64,000 nt of DNA from Bacteroidaceae bacterium (GTDB lineage Bacteria > Bacteroidota > Bacteroidia > Bacteroidales > Bacteroidaceae), in assembly GCA_017465905.1 (NCBI GenBank), contig JAFTVE010000027.1, positions 1-64,000 on the forward strand, given 5' to 3'. Below the pieces are notes generated by a model. The model ran no database searches. It saw nothing but the letters and a program-made list of their open reading frames with translations, and was not told the DNA's origin. Below are positions 43,240 through 56,400 of this stretch, piece by piece (position 1 is the first letter of the stretch; each line of letters begins with the position of its first letter). The position numbers and the translations under genes are program-made.

Positions 43240-45987
43240 TCAATACCAATCCACATTACCACCGGCACTACTACGCTGGTCATACTTGAGAGCATCGGCC
43301 AGCATTGCCGAATTAGCACGGATAGAGAAGTTATAAGATGTGTACGGCTTGAGAACCACACCACACGACATGCTGAAGCAGTGAAGATCGCGCGAGATAT
43401 TCATCGTGGTGGTTGTCAGCTCCTTGTCATCAAAGTCCCAACCTGAAGAGAAGCTCATATTCCATTTATTGGATATCTTAATGTTGCCCGAGAAGTTCAT
43501 GTTCTGCGTCAACTTATAAGGATAGCGCATGGTTCTCTCATTTATTTTTCCTGCTGTATTTTCACGCATGCTTACACCATATGATACAGAGAACGACCAA
43601 GGAATCTTGAAGGCCATATAACCATCCTCATCAATCTCCATACCATCACCCGAAGTCTTACTGCCCGACTTATTGTCGCGTTCACCCTTGTTGGGAGCCG
43701 CCTGAGCAGTACCTCCACCCTGAGCATCCGCATCCTCTTCAGACTCCTCTTCGGGATTGAGCAGCTTGTCGATGGTTTCCTTCCATTTCTTCCAAGTACC
43801 ATTATTAAAGGTATATGAGAAGTTCTGGCTCATACCCTGGAAGCGGCCAAAACGCCCATACGACCATTCGGTACGGTCACCGACTACCACTCGTCCACTC
43901 TCATTGAACTCATAAGCGTATGTAGCCCACACGGAGTTAAGGCTGAAGGTATAGTTCTTGGTCAGTTTCAAGCGAATACGGGTCGACAAGTTACTCCAAG
44001 GTTTGGTCTTTGCCGCCATATTGTAGGAGATACTGGCACCCAGTTCATCAATAAGGCTAATCTTACGCACGCCAGTAGAGTCACGGTCAGTCTTGACCTT
44101 CATCTCTACGTTGTTCGACATATCCATATTGATACTTCCCGAACGCCCCTTACCCGGCACACCATACAGTGAACCAGCATAGGGAGAGTAGTCCACAGTG
44201 CGAACCTCACCCTTAGAATCGGTATAGGTATACGACTTATAGTAGCCATATCTGGAGTCTCCAAAGTCAGGTGTGAGCGTATAGCTTACCGAGGGAGTGA
44301 AGACGTGACGAATCATCTGCACCTTGTCGCCAAAGATTGCTTTGATGGGTTTGTAGAAACCATACAGCTTGGTATTGGCACTCACCGCAAGGTTGTAGTT
44401 ATACACACGGTTGAAGCCGTACGTAGTATCCTGCCGTTCACGCATACGCTCCTCGTCCCATGAGCGATCCACTTTATAGGTATACCAGCGCTCCGTATAG
44501 TTGAACGACGGAGTGACATTAATATATTTGAACGCCGTGAACGTGGCACTGATGGGAATGCTGTGCTTCACACCGTTACGCCAGTCAGTAAAGATATTCT
44601 TTTTCAGAATCTCATTCTCCTTAGCCGTGATACTATTGCTCATTGAGCCTGTATAGGTGAAAGAAATCTTCTCATACCACTTCTCTTCGCCCATCGCTTT
44701 CTTGCGCTTGAAGGGGTAGATACGGCTTACCGACCAGTTCAACGAGGGCAACGTGAGCGAGAGCGTAGAGTCGCGCATATTTTGTGAAATGTTGAATGAA
44801 CTGGAGAGGTTCAACTTTGCATCGGGAAAGTTACGTGAGTAACTGATACTTGAGGTACGTATACTCTGCGAGTTCAGCGCCGGATTATACATACTGGTGA
44901 GGTTGTTACGCTCATAGTTCGTAGTAGCATAGTTTACACTGGCCGAGAAGTTCTGATTGGGGTTGGCCTTGGCATCCTGACGGTGGCTCCACACGATCTT
45001 GAAGTTCTTCGAGGCAGAATAGTCGGGCATATTCTTTTCGCCCTTCTTGGTCACCATGTAGCTAAGGTTAATGTTACCTGAGAATTTGTAACGCTTACGG
45101 TAATTGGTAATAGAAGAGACACCCCATGAACCCTTCGTAAAAATTTCACCAGTCAGCTTTTCATCAAGATAGTCACTGATAGCAAAGTAGTAACCACCAT
45201 CACGAAGATAAAAGCCTCGCTCCAACTCATCACCATAAGAGGGCATGATAAAACCGGACGAATAATCAGAGGTAAAAGGGAAGAAGCCGAAAGGCAACGC
45301 CAAAGGCAAGGGCACATCAGCTACAACCAACTGCGCCGGTCCAAATACAATATCCTGATTGGGGCGCATCTTGGCCATCGAGAGCGAGAGATAGAAGTGC
45401 GGATGTTCATGATCCTCACATGTGGTATAACGTCCTTTGCGGATATAGAACTCATCATTGGCCCCCTTCTTCACCGTGTTACTGGTCATATAGCCTTCTC
45501 CCTGCTGAGTGGTAACATTATTGATGAATCCTTTGCGTGACTTGAAGTTGTAGCTCATCGTCTCTGATTCGTAAGGAGTATTACCATCTGCAAAAACAGG
45601 TCGCCCTGTCACGGTTCCCACAGAATCAGTAGTTCCTTGGGCATAAACGCTGGATGTCTCCAGATCAATGGTGATTTCATTGGCCTTCAGCTCGATGCTC
45701 TGATAGTTGACCTGACCGTCGCCATAGAGATAGGCATTACCATTCTTGTACCACACCATGGAGTCTTTCGACTGGTAGATGACAGGAGCTTCCAAATCAT
45801 CGCGTTTCTTTGTGGTATCATTGGCCAGCGTGTCCGACATGGCTACCATGGCTGTATCAGTAGGTTGCACGCCAGTATCCACAGCTGCGGAATCAGAGAC
45901 CGCACGCCGCACTGCCCGCTGGGCCGACAAACCCTGCGAGAGTGCCACCAAAGAAATCAGCAATATGATATATTTGCGCAGTTTCAC
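43240..45987 (-). CDS. lptD: LptD/OstA-type LPS transport outer-membrane protein
   Basis: 915 residues with a signal peptide (cleavage near SAQ, 23). An N-terminal OstA jelly-roll (about 70-210; NGNAYLYGDGQVNYQSIELKANEI within it) is followed by a large beta-barrel, with the PLPLALPFGFFP segment at the junction, as in the Bacteroidetes LptD-like proteins. It would insert lipopolysaccharide into the outer leaflet. A Glu/Gly/Asn-rich insertion (about residues 744-790, EEESEEDADAQGGG) lies in a loop. The barrel ends in WY. Monocistronic, with a consensus promoter. Confidence 0.85.
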   Translation of the reverse strand: MKLRKYIILLISLVALSQGLSAQRAVRRAVSDSAAVDTGVQPTDTAMVAMSDTLANDTTKKRDDLEAPVIYQSKDSMVWYKNGNAYLYGDGQVNYQSIELKANEITIDLETSSVYAQGTTDSVGTVTGRPVFADGNTPYESETMSYNFKSRKGFINNVTTQQGEGYMTSNTVKKGANDEFYIRKGRYTTCEDHEHPHFYLSLSMAKMRPNQDIVFGPAQLVVADVPLPLALPFGFFPFTSDYSSGFIMPSYGDELERGFYLRDGGYYFAISDYLDEKLTGEIFTKGSWGVSSITNYRKRYKFSGNINLSYMVTKKGEKNMPDYSASKNFKIVWSHRQDAKANPNQNFSASVNYATTNYERNNLTSMYNPALNSQSIRTSSISYSRNFPDAKLNLSSSFNISQNMRDSTLSLTLPSLNWSVSRIYPFKRKKAMGEEKWYEKISFTYTGSMSNSITAKENEILKKNIFTDWRNGVKHSIPISATFTAFKYINVTPSFNYTERWYTYKVDRSWDEERMRERQDTTYGFNRVYNYNLAVSANTKLYGFYKPIKAIFGDKVQMIRHVFTPSVSYTLTPDFGDSRYGYYKSYTYTDSKGEVRTVDYSPYAGSLYGVPGKGRSGSINMDMSNNVEMKVKTDRDSTGVRKISLIDELGASISYNMAAKTKPWSNLSTRIRLKLTKNYTFSLNSVWATYAYEFNESGRVVVGDRTEWSYGRFGRFQGMSQNFSYTFNNGTWKKWKETIDKLLNPEEESEEDADAQGGGTAQAAPNKGERDNKSGSKTSGDGMEIDEDGYMAFKIPWSFSVSYGVSMRENTAGKINERTMRYPYKLTQNMNFSGNIKISNKWNMSFSSGWDFDDKELTTTTMNISRDLHCFSMSCGVVLKPYTSYNFSIRANSAMLADALKYDQRSSAGGNVDWY

Positions 45988-46013
45988 CTATGTCGTAAAT
46001 TCTATTTAAATCA

Positions 46014-46044
46014 CAAAGATACGAAACAATCGGCAATTGACAAT
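46014..46044 (-). promoter_or_regulatory. Promoter of lptD
   Basis: The minus strand reads ATTG (46041-46044), 19 bp, TATCTTTG (46014-46021), 27 bp before the start codon. The -33 element lies in an ACAATTG heptad array (46033-46060). Confidence 0.6.
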
Positions 46045-46068
46045 TGACTATTGACAATTATTAAGAAG

Positions 46069-46092
46069 AAAAGCGCAGAAAACTGCGCTTTT
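46069..46092 (-). terminator. Intrinsic terminator of HD-domain gene
   Basis: AAAAGCGCAG (46069-46078), loop AAAA, CTGCGCTTTT (46083-46092): a 10-bp perfect stem with a T-rich exit on the minus strand, 34 nt after the stop at 46127. Confidence 0.85.
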
Positions 46093-46126
46093 AAGCCTCT
46101 CAGACTGTGATTGGAGAGATTTTTCG

Positions 46127-46660
46127 TTATAAAAAGCATGTACACCAAGCATCAAACTTCACCAGGCCCTCTTCACCGAACTTCTCCAAGCTGCGGCGTG
46201 CCTGTTCAGCACTCTTCTCTGACTCCAAGCGCGTCTTGGAGAAGAACTTGTCGGCAAAGCAAATAATCTGTTCCTCAATGCTTACAGGCTGCATATCACG
46301 ATGAGGGAGCGGCAATTGCTGAGCTATAATCTGCTGCAGTGTAAGTCCTGTCCCAGTATGGCGTTCACATACCAAAGCATGACGTTCCAGGCCCTCAGCA
46401 CGCAAAATCTCAGCACCCAAGATTCCATGACAGATGTAGGGTTCCGTTCCCACACATGCTATAGCAGGTGCATTTACCCAGACAATGCCTATATCGTGCA
46501 GAAGCGCAGCCTCCTCAATGAACTGTTCATCAGCCTGTAGCTCAGGGTGATTACGAGCTATCGTCAGGGCCTTATCTGCCACCGCACGACTATGCACCAA
46601 GAGTATATGCCTTAGCTCATTTTCCTTACAATACTTATCTATAATCTCCAACGGATTCAT
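46127..46660 (-). CDS. HD-domain phosphohydrolase-like protein
   Basis: 177 residues. HD superfamily metal ligands: His23 (LLVHSRAVADKAL), His55-Asp56 in LLHDIG, His78 (ICHGILGAEIL), and a later CERHTG. Such small proteins hydrolyse nucleotides or other phosphate esters; the substrate is unknown. Cytosolic, monocistronic, with a clear terminator. Confidence 0.8.
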   Translation of the reverse strand: MNPLEIIDKYCKENELRHILLVHSRAVADKALTIARNHPELQADEQFIEEAALLHDIGIVWVNAPAIACVGTEPYICHGILGAEILRAEGLERHALVCERHTGTGLTLQQIIAQQLPLPHRDMQPVSIEEQIICFADKFFSKTRLESEKSAEQARRSLEKFGEEGLVKFDAWCTCFL

Positions 46661-46738
46661 TTCTGCAGATTTTTCTATTACAATAGATTATCATTAATAC
46701 AATAAAGGTTCATCAACACAACCCATGCGCTATCAATC

Positions 46739-46813
46739 TTGTCATTCTGAGCAAAGCGAAGAATCTCATAATCAGAAACGCTATGAGATCCTTCGCTACG
46801 CTCAGGATGACAA
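46739..46813. repeat. TGTCATTCTGAGC-type inverted repeat, copy 2
   Basis: TTGTCATTCTGAGCAAAGCG on the left and CGCTCAGGATGACAA-type right arm enclose GAATCTCATA...TATGAGATCC. It starts 32 nt after the stop of the minus-strand GH128-like gene. Confidence 0.9.
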
Positions 46814-46845
46814 AAATGAACTTTTATTCTTTTATATCATCATAC

Positions 46846-49641
46846 TTACTTCACCACGACCATCGCCGCTGCACCGCCAGCCTTGACAACATATACGCCC
46901 GGTGAGAGCGCTTTTGCAGAGCTGAGCTTCACGCCATGCATGGTGTATACATCAAAGTCATCACATCCGTCAACAAGAATGGCATTGTCCACCACATAGG
47001 GACGAATGGGAGCATTCACCTCATCAGCCTCAACGACTTCTATAGCTGTCGGTTCCGAAGTTCCTTCAGCACGAGAATACAGAACTACCCATCCGAGGTC
47101 GTCCTTCATGGAGGTGATATTCAACTTGGTACCGTTAGAAGCATTCTTACGCGAAGAGTCGGTCACACGTCTGAAGCGTGCACCTACCGAATAGGCCACA
47201 TCGCCCACCTTCTCGGTGATAGGATTACCCTGTCGGCGTACCATAGTAGCAGCATCATAGTTGCTGGTCTGCAGGTTGGCAAAGATATAGGGTTCGATAA
47301 ACTTCAGCGTATCGGCGCCATAGGTGAAGTAGCAGGTACGAGGTGTAGCGCCATAGAGCTGTGTCTCGCTCTTGCCTGCAGCAATCATAAGCCCTTCGGC
47401 CTCATCCACGACACCAACACCGGGAGTGATAGCCAGGTAGCATACATTATGCTGGAGGGGACTGCGGCCACCTTCGTCCTCTACCATCACGATACACTTG
47501 AAGCCCGTGTTGGTCACGTCACGTACCTTGACAACCATCGGATTGTTTTTGAAGAGAGGCTTACGGATATCCGTCAGGATGATTGGTGTAACCCCTTCGG
47601 GGAAGGGCTGCGCAAAAGTCACCTGACAAGTGTCGGTCATAGTAACCTTCACCACCCCGACCTCACAATCAAGGCCACTGAACTTATGATTACCCTCCAT
47701 GATGGCCATAAAGGGAATCGTCTCCTGCTTGTCAAAGTCTTTGCTGCCCGAGGTGAGCCAAGGAAGTGGCTCGTAAGTAAAGGTACGTCGACCCACCTCG
47801 CTCAGGAGTGTACCCAGCTGCAAGGTAGTGTTTCCATTGCTCACGGCACCCATGAACACTGCGGGAGTCTCGGCAAAGCTCTCGGTGAAATTGATTGCCA
47901 CGGCATTGGCGTCGAGCATCACGATTTCGCCATATTGCATCTGAGCAGTTCCCTGCACAGAGGACTTGGCTGCCTTGAACGTAGTAGAAACACGCTCACC
48001 ATTGTCGGCAGTGATATTGACAATACGATACTCATATACGCCCGGCTCAGCGATGGTATCCACGTAGCTCAAGGTTGCGCTCTTGGCAGTCTGGTCCTTG
48101 GGCTCCACGATACCTACCGTGGCAAACAGTGTCTCGCCATCCTTCTTGCGCTGCACACGAATCTCATTGAGCATATCGAAGTTGGTATCCTTCCATGTGA
48201 GTTTGAAGGTTCCATCGGCCTGGCTCACCCATTTGCCTGCCAAATCTGTAGCAGCGGTATACACCACGCGAGGTACCTTCTCGTATGCCTTGCGATAAGC
48301 CATTCCCGACTGCATGGTCTGGAAGTACTTACCCGTCAGCGACAGTTCACTTTCACCGCGCAACAGCTTTGAGCAGTCGGCCTCACTGTTCCAATAGGCA
48401 TAGCGCTCCACATAAGGTGAGTTGTTGAGCGAAGCGAAGATGCCCTTCATGGCATCCAGATTCTTCTGCTGGTTTGCCTGTGAGAATGAGCGGTCAGTAG
48501 CAAAGATACCGTTATTGTTCCATGAAGCACCCCATACGAACTCCGAAATCCAGATAGGACGGTTACCATACTTCTCGTAATAATGCTTCATATTATCGAA
48601 TCCCGATGCCCAGTAGCAGTGCAAGTCAAGAATATCGCAACGCCAGCCACGTGCATCAATCTCAGCAATGAACTTGTCGAGGTGACTCCAGCTACCGTCA
48701 TGTGACGATTCCGAGCAGAGACGCATACCGGTACGCATCAGTGTCTGCCAGTTGTTGAGAATTTCCTCTACGGTATTAGGGGTGTCATCGGCACTGTTAC
48801 CCGGCTCGTTGTTGGTCTTCATGTGACACGAAAAGGTTGCCTTTCCGCAATCTGCAGGATTGGGCCAGTTCTCATGAATACGGTGGGGAATACACTCATG
48901 GTCGGGCAACATATTCGAGCCCACGCCCCAAGTGTAACACCAACTTGACGCCAACAAGTCATTGGCACTCATGCGAGTATCAGAGGCAAGACCCTTCTTC
49001 TCAGCATCATACCACTGGAATACGCGGTACGAGGAGATGCGCTCATCAAGCACGGCGGGCATCTCAGGGAACTCCAAGTCCTCAGTGTCGGCAATGAAGC
49101 AACGGCTATATCCCCAGCCATTCTTACCGGTAGCAAAGGTCACCATATAACCACGCTTAAGCTTGAAGCTACGTATCTTATTGTTGAGCTTTTCCTCCGA
49201 CAGCGAATTCATGAAGCCGCCGGAATTTTCCAGGCCAAAGTCATTGACTGCCGTACCGTCAAAGTTCTGTCCCGAATACACGGTCAAGGGTTTGATGTCC
49301 TTGGCATAAGGCATGATGATACTGCCATGGGCATACATCTTCACTTGACAGTTCTCACCGTTTACAGCTTGCTCACCGTTGATAAACACTTTGCCCTTCA
49401 GATGATTCTTGATAACCAGGCTGGGACGGATGCTCTGGATGATGAGCACTGCATGGTCGGTGTTGGTGATATTCACCTTGCCGCCCTCCGCAAAGGGGGT
49501 AGCATCTGTCACCACGTAATCCACATTATCACTCAGGATTACCTCACCCGTTACCTGCTCTACTGTAGTAACGGTATTTGCAGCATTTGCTGCCAGTCCG
49601 AAGACCAGCAGCAAAGCGCATGTCAGTTGTTTGATTTTCAT
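46846..49641 (-). CDS. Secreted GH128-like glycosidase (Asl1-type catalytic core)
   Basis: 931 residues with a signal peptide (cleavage near ANA, 20). After an N-terminal beta domain, a TIM-barrel Glyco_hydro_cc-like core spans about 200-450: SWCYTWG (233-239), NNEP (277-280, putative acid/base Glu279), LHCYW (340-344), and WISEFVWG (364-371, putative nucleophile Glu367). GH128 enzymes cleave beta-1,3-glucans. Fibronectin-III-like and lectin-like domains follow, with a sorting-like tail (YTMHGVKLSS, GVYVVKAGGAAAMVVVK). Co-directional with the upstream beta-galactosidase across a 65-bp CTAG array. Confidence 0.75.
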   Translation of the reverse strand: MKIKQLTCALLLVFGLAANAANTVTTVEQVTGEVILSDNVDYVVTDATPFAEGGKVNITNTDHAVLIIQSIRPSLVIKNHLKGKVFINGEQAVNGENCQVKMYAHGSIIMPYAKDIKPLTVYSGQNFDGTAVNDFGLENSGGFMNSLSEEKLNNKIRSFKLKRGYMVTFATGKNGWGYSRCFIADTEDLEFPEMPAVLDERISSYRVFQWYDAEKKGLASDTRMSANDLLASSWCYTWGVGSNMLPDHECIPHRIHENWPNPADCGKATFSCHMKTNNEPGNSADDTPNTVEEILNNWQTLMRTGMRLCSESSHDGSWSHLDKFIAEIDARGWRCDILDLHCYWASGFDNMKHYYEKYGNRPIWISEFVWGASWNNNGIFATDRSFSQANQQKNLDAMKGIFASLNNSPYVERYAYWNSEADCSKLLRGESELSLTGKYFQTMQSGMAYRKAYEKVPRVVYTAATDLAGKWVSQADGTFKLTWKDTNFDMLNEIRVQRKKDGETLFATVGIVEPKDQTAKSATLSYVDTIAEPGVYEYRIVNITADNGERVSTTFKAAKSSVQGTAQMQYGEIVMLDANAVAINFTESFAETPAVFMGAVSNGNTTLQLGTLLSEVGRRTFTYEPLPWLTSGSKDFDKQETIPFMAIMEGNHKFSGLDCEVGVVKVTMTDTCQVTFAQPFPEGVTPIILTDIRKPLFKNNPMVVKVRDVTNTGFKCIVMVEDEGGRSPLQHNVCYLAITPGVGVVDEAEGLMIAAGKSETQLYGATPRTCYFTYGADTLKFIEPYIFANLQTSNYDAATMVRRQGNPITEKVGDVAYSVGARFRRVTDSSRKNASNGTKLNITSMKDDLGWVVLYSRAEGTSEPTAIEVVEADEVNAPIRPYVVDNAILVDGCDDFDVYTMHGVKLSSAKALSPGVYVVKAGGAAAMVVVK

Positions 49642-49656
49642 AGTTTTTGTTGTTTT

Positions 49657-49700
49657 CTAGGAAGCTCTAGGATATCCTAGGAAGTCCTAGGGCCTCCTAG
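49657..49700. repeat. 10-bp-period CTAG array between beta-galactosidase and GH128-like gene
   Basis: CTAG occurs at 49657, 49667, 49677, 49687 and 49697, exactly 10 bp apart, inside units CTAGGAAGCT, CTAGGATATC, CTAGGAAGTC and CTAGGGCCTC. Confidence 0.9.
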
Positions 49701-49706
49701 CCAATA

Positions 49707-52814
<3,108 letters not shown>

Positions 52815-52854
52815 TTAATATAGATTGATTTATAGTGATTTTTCTTAATCAAGG

Positions 52855-52886
52855 CAAAGATAAAACAAAATTATGGAACCTGCAAC
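52855..52886 (-). promoter_or_regulatory. Promoter of GH2 beta-galactosidase
   Basis: The minus strand reads GTTG (52883-52886), 20 bp, TATCTTTG (52855-52862), about 50 bp before the start. Confidence 0.6.
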
Positions 52887-52932
52887 TTTACACGCGCGAA
52901 ACTGATGAAAATCAAAACGCATCACGCGCGCG

Positions 52933-53299
52933 TATATTGGCGAAAGTTCATAAATAGGTTGGCATTGGCTAGGCCCACGCCGCTTCGCTACGTCAGGACA
53001 ACACCATCGCGGATAAACCTGCCTTCTTAAGCAATATTGATTTTCCTATAGAAAGAAATGAAATATAGCGATTTGTTGTCTTTTTCACCATTCATTAATT
53101 CACGCCACCGCGGTGACTTTATTCTTTCACCGCGGTGGCGTTATTATTTCATCGCGGTGACGTGATTTTGTCTCCGCGGAGACATACATCTCTTTACAGG
53201 CAAAATTCCACAAAACACCGCGCATAGTCCAAGCAAGCTTACCCTACTCTCGCCACACTCTGCCAATGCCAACCCATTTATGAACTTTCGCCATATATA
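52933..53299. repeat. 367-bp non-coding element with 37-bp terminal inverted repeats
   Basis: The left arm (52933-52969, with GGCGAAAGTTCATAAATAGG) matches the reverse complement of the right arm (53262-53299) with one substitution and a small A/T difference at the outer end. Both ends begin TATAT. It contains array B. No transposase frame, so a MITE-like element is the simplest reading. Confidence 0.85.
53106..53193. repeat. Four tandem 22-bp units with palindromic CCGCGG cores (array B)
   Basis: Units start at 53106, 53128, 53150 and 53172. Cores are CACCGCGGTG, CACCGCGGTG, CATCGCGGTG and CTCCGCGGAG; unit 4 differs at both symmetric positions and stays palindromic. The 12-bp linkers include ACGTGATTTTGT, close to the minus-strand linker ACGTGATGAAAT of array A. 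Confidence 0.9.
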
Positions 53300-53397
53300 A
53301 GGAAAGCACTATCCACAAGCCAACACTCCCAAACGTTAAATTAAATATTTTCATAACATTTTTATAATAAAAGCTATAGCTAATTAAAAAAAATCAT

Positions 53398-53405
53398 TAT
53401 CTTTG
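53398..53405 (+). promoter_or_regulatory. -7 box of the 1201-residue protein gene
   Basis: TATCTTTG, an exact match, 84 bp before the start codon. No clear -33 element. Confidence 0.55.
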
Positions 53406-53488
53406 CACGATATTACGCAAGAAAAGCGAGAAACAGAAACTACTATAATTCAATATTAACCAATTTTACTAACTTAAAAACAAACATC

Positions 53489-56400
53489 ATGAAGAAAATT
53501 TTGACTTCAGTTGTGCTCTTCGCAGCAGGACTCTTTGCAGCGAACGCACAGCAGCTCCAGACCGGTGACACCTTCACCTACACCAATGCCGACGGTGTTG
53601 TGAAGACCTACACCGTGACTGGCGAGAACTTGATCGAGAACCCCTCGTTCGAAGCTAACACTGAAGGTTGGCTCGGCGGTGGCGGCGGTACATTGACCGG
53701 CGTAGACTGGCAGAGCACAGGCGGCGTTGACGGCGGCGCATACCTCCGTCTGACCGAGAACGCAGGTAAGGGTGGTAACGGTTCTATCGGTACCGCATGG
53801 GAGCTCGAAAAGGGCAAGACCTACGTATTCAGCTACTTCATTCGTCAGAACACCAATACTGACGCTGTAGCCAAAGAGGGCTACATCGTAACTTCTGAAA
53901 CCGACACTCCACGTGGCGACGAGACAAAGACTCTTATGTACGCATACGAGGATGCCAACTGCGCATGGACACAGAACATCGTAGTTACCACAGCCGAGTA
54001 CAAGTACTTGCAGTTCTGCGCTCGCTGGTTGGGCGGTTCAAAGTGCTTCGACGCCTTCATCCTTGCTGAGGTAGAGGAAGCTGCTGACCCCGCTGAGCTG
54101 GAAGCTCTCATCGCTACTTGTGGCGAATGGATCGACACCTTCGGTGACGAGGCTAAGGAACTTGAAACATTCGAGCCTATCGTACAGGAGGCTGAAGCAT
54201 TGGTTGCAGGCGAAGCTTACACAGCTAACGACCTCAACGCTATGGTAACCAAGTTGAACGAGGCTCTTCTCGACTTCCGTATGGCTAACGCCAGCGACGA
54301 GTACACCGTAGACGTTACCAACCGCTACCTCAAGAACCCCAACTTCGACAACGGTATGGTAGACTGGACACGTAACAACGACAACGTAAACGGTGGTACC
54401 AACATCCGCTTCTTCGAATATTTCGGAGAGAGCAGCCGTGTATTGGAAATCAACGAAGGTTCATCTGCCGTGTCTACAGACACTCACATCTACCAGACCG
54501 TACACAACCTCCCCTTGGGTTACTACCGCTTTACTGTACAGTGCGTTATGAACCACGCCGTAGACAAGGAAGCCGACCCTGAAGCTAAGTCAGGTGCAGC
54601 TATCTACTGTAACGGTTCTGAGCTCGACATGGTAACCGACCAGATTACTACCGACGGTGCTTCTAAGGACAACTCATACCCCCAGACCTTCACCATCGAG
54701 GGTATCGTATCAGGCGACTCTATGGTAGTAGGTTTCGTAGGATACAAGGAGAACAACTTCACCTACGTAGCTATCGACAACGTACGCCTTGAGTATGCTG
54801 GCTTCGACGCAGGTATCTACATCGATGCCTTGGGCGAGGAGATTTACGAGTGGATGGAGGAGAACAGCGACATGCTGTTGCCCGGAATCGGCTACACACT
54901 GGAAGACGAGATCAACCTCTCTACCGATGCTACTACCGACGAAGAGATGACAGCCGCTTACATCCGCCTCGACAGCGTATTCAACAACGCGAAGGAATCT
55001 GTGAAGCTCATGGAGCAGCTCACCGAGGACTACACAGCATTTGCTGAAGAGGTAGGCACAACCAACTTCCCCGGTGCAGAAGCTGCAGCTGCCGTAATCG
55101 CAGAAATCGAGACCTTCCTCTCTCTTGAGGACGAAGAGGCCAACTACCAGAGCATCCTCGACATGGTTGCTAAGCTCAAGCAAGCACTTGCCGACTACCG
55201 CATGAGCCAGGAATCAACCAAGGATCAGCCCGGTAACTACTCATTCTTCATCCAGAACCCCAACTTCGAAGTTAAAGACGGTTGGACATGGAACCTCACA
55301 CACGACGGTGGTGGCTCAGACATCTGGGTAGGCGGTTGCCGTCCCACAACAGCCGATGGTGAAAACCGTCAGGGTCTCAACATCTGGGGTAACCACATCG
55401 TATCTATCGACGTACAGCAGACAATCACTGGCCTGCCCGACGGTCTCTACGCTATCAGCGGTGAGATGATTACCCAGACAGGCTATGCTACCGACCAGCA
55501 CCTCTATGTAGAGTCATCTATCAACACTGCTACATCTCCTTACCTCGAGGTTGAGGGTTGGGACAACTACGAGTGGACAACATTGACCACTGGCTACGCT
55601 ATCGTAAACGACGGTAAGCTCGTAATCGGCGCCGGTTCAAACACTGGCGGCTCAGCTTCTGAAGGCTGGTTCCAGCTCACCAACGTACAGCTCTACTACT
55701 ATGGCGAAGCTTCTGCTGAGGACCTCGCTGCTGCATACGAAGCTACAATCGCTAAGGCTGAAGGCCTCGTAGCTACCCTGCTCCCCGGCGACGCTGCCGT
55801 ACTGAGCGCCAAGATCACCGAGGCTAAGGCCCTCGAATCACAAGAGGCTGCTTGCGCACTCCTCCAGGAGCCCATCAAGACAGCTACAGCTGCTGCTGGC
55901 GTATACGCTTCATTCAAGAACGGTGCTTACAAGACTGTAGCCGACAACAAGGAGGCTCTCAGCATTGCTGAAGCTATCGAGGTACTCGGTGCAGCTCTCG
56001 GCTTCGCTGACGCTATCACCGCTGCCGACACTACTACAACAGCAGCATTGAACGCTATCGAAGAGAAGCTCAACGCTTACAACGACTATGCTACATACCT
56101 CGAGGAGGTTGGCTACATGGTTACCGACAGAAGCTATGCACAGGCCAACATCAACGACGTGAAGGCTACCATCGCTGCTCAGAAGGCCGACCTCGTGGCT
56201 GAGTTCCAAAGCAGCACCAACGTAGCTGACCTCAAGGCTAAGCTCGAAAGCGTAGTAAGATACCTCATCAAGAGCGCATTCTTCCACGCTAAGGCTGGCG
56301 ACGACGCTACTTCACTCATCGTGAACCCCACCTTCGATAGCGACGCTGCAGGCTGGTTGGTTAACAAGGGTGCAGGTAACACCGAGACCAACGCCGGACA

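Noticed and set aside
46936..48372. 478-codon open frame on the plus strand
   Set aside because: Antisense to the GH128-like gene; no signal, no domain, no promoter.
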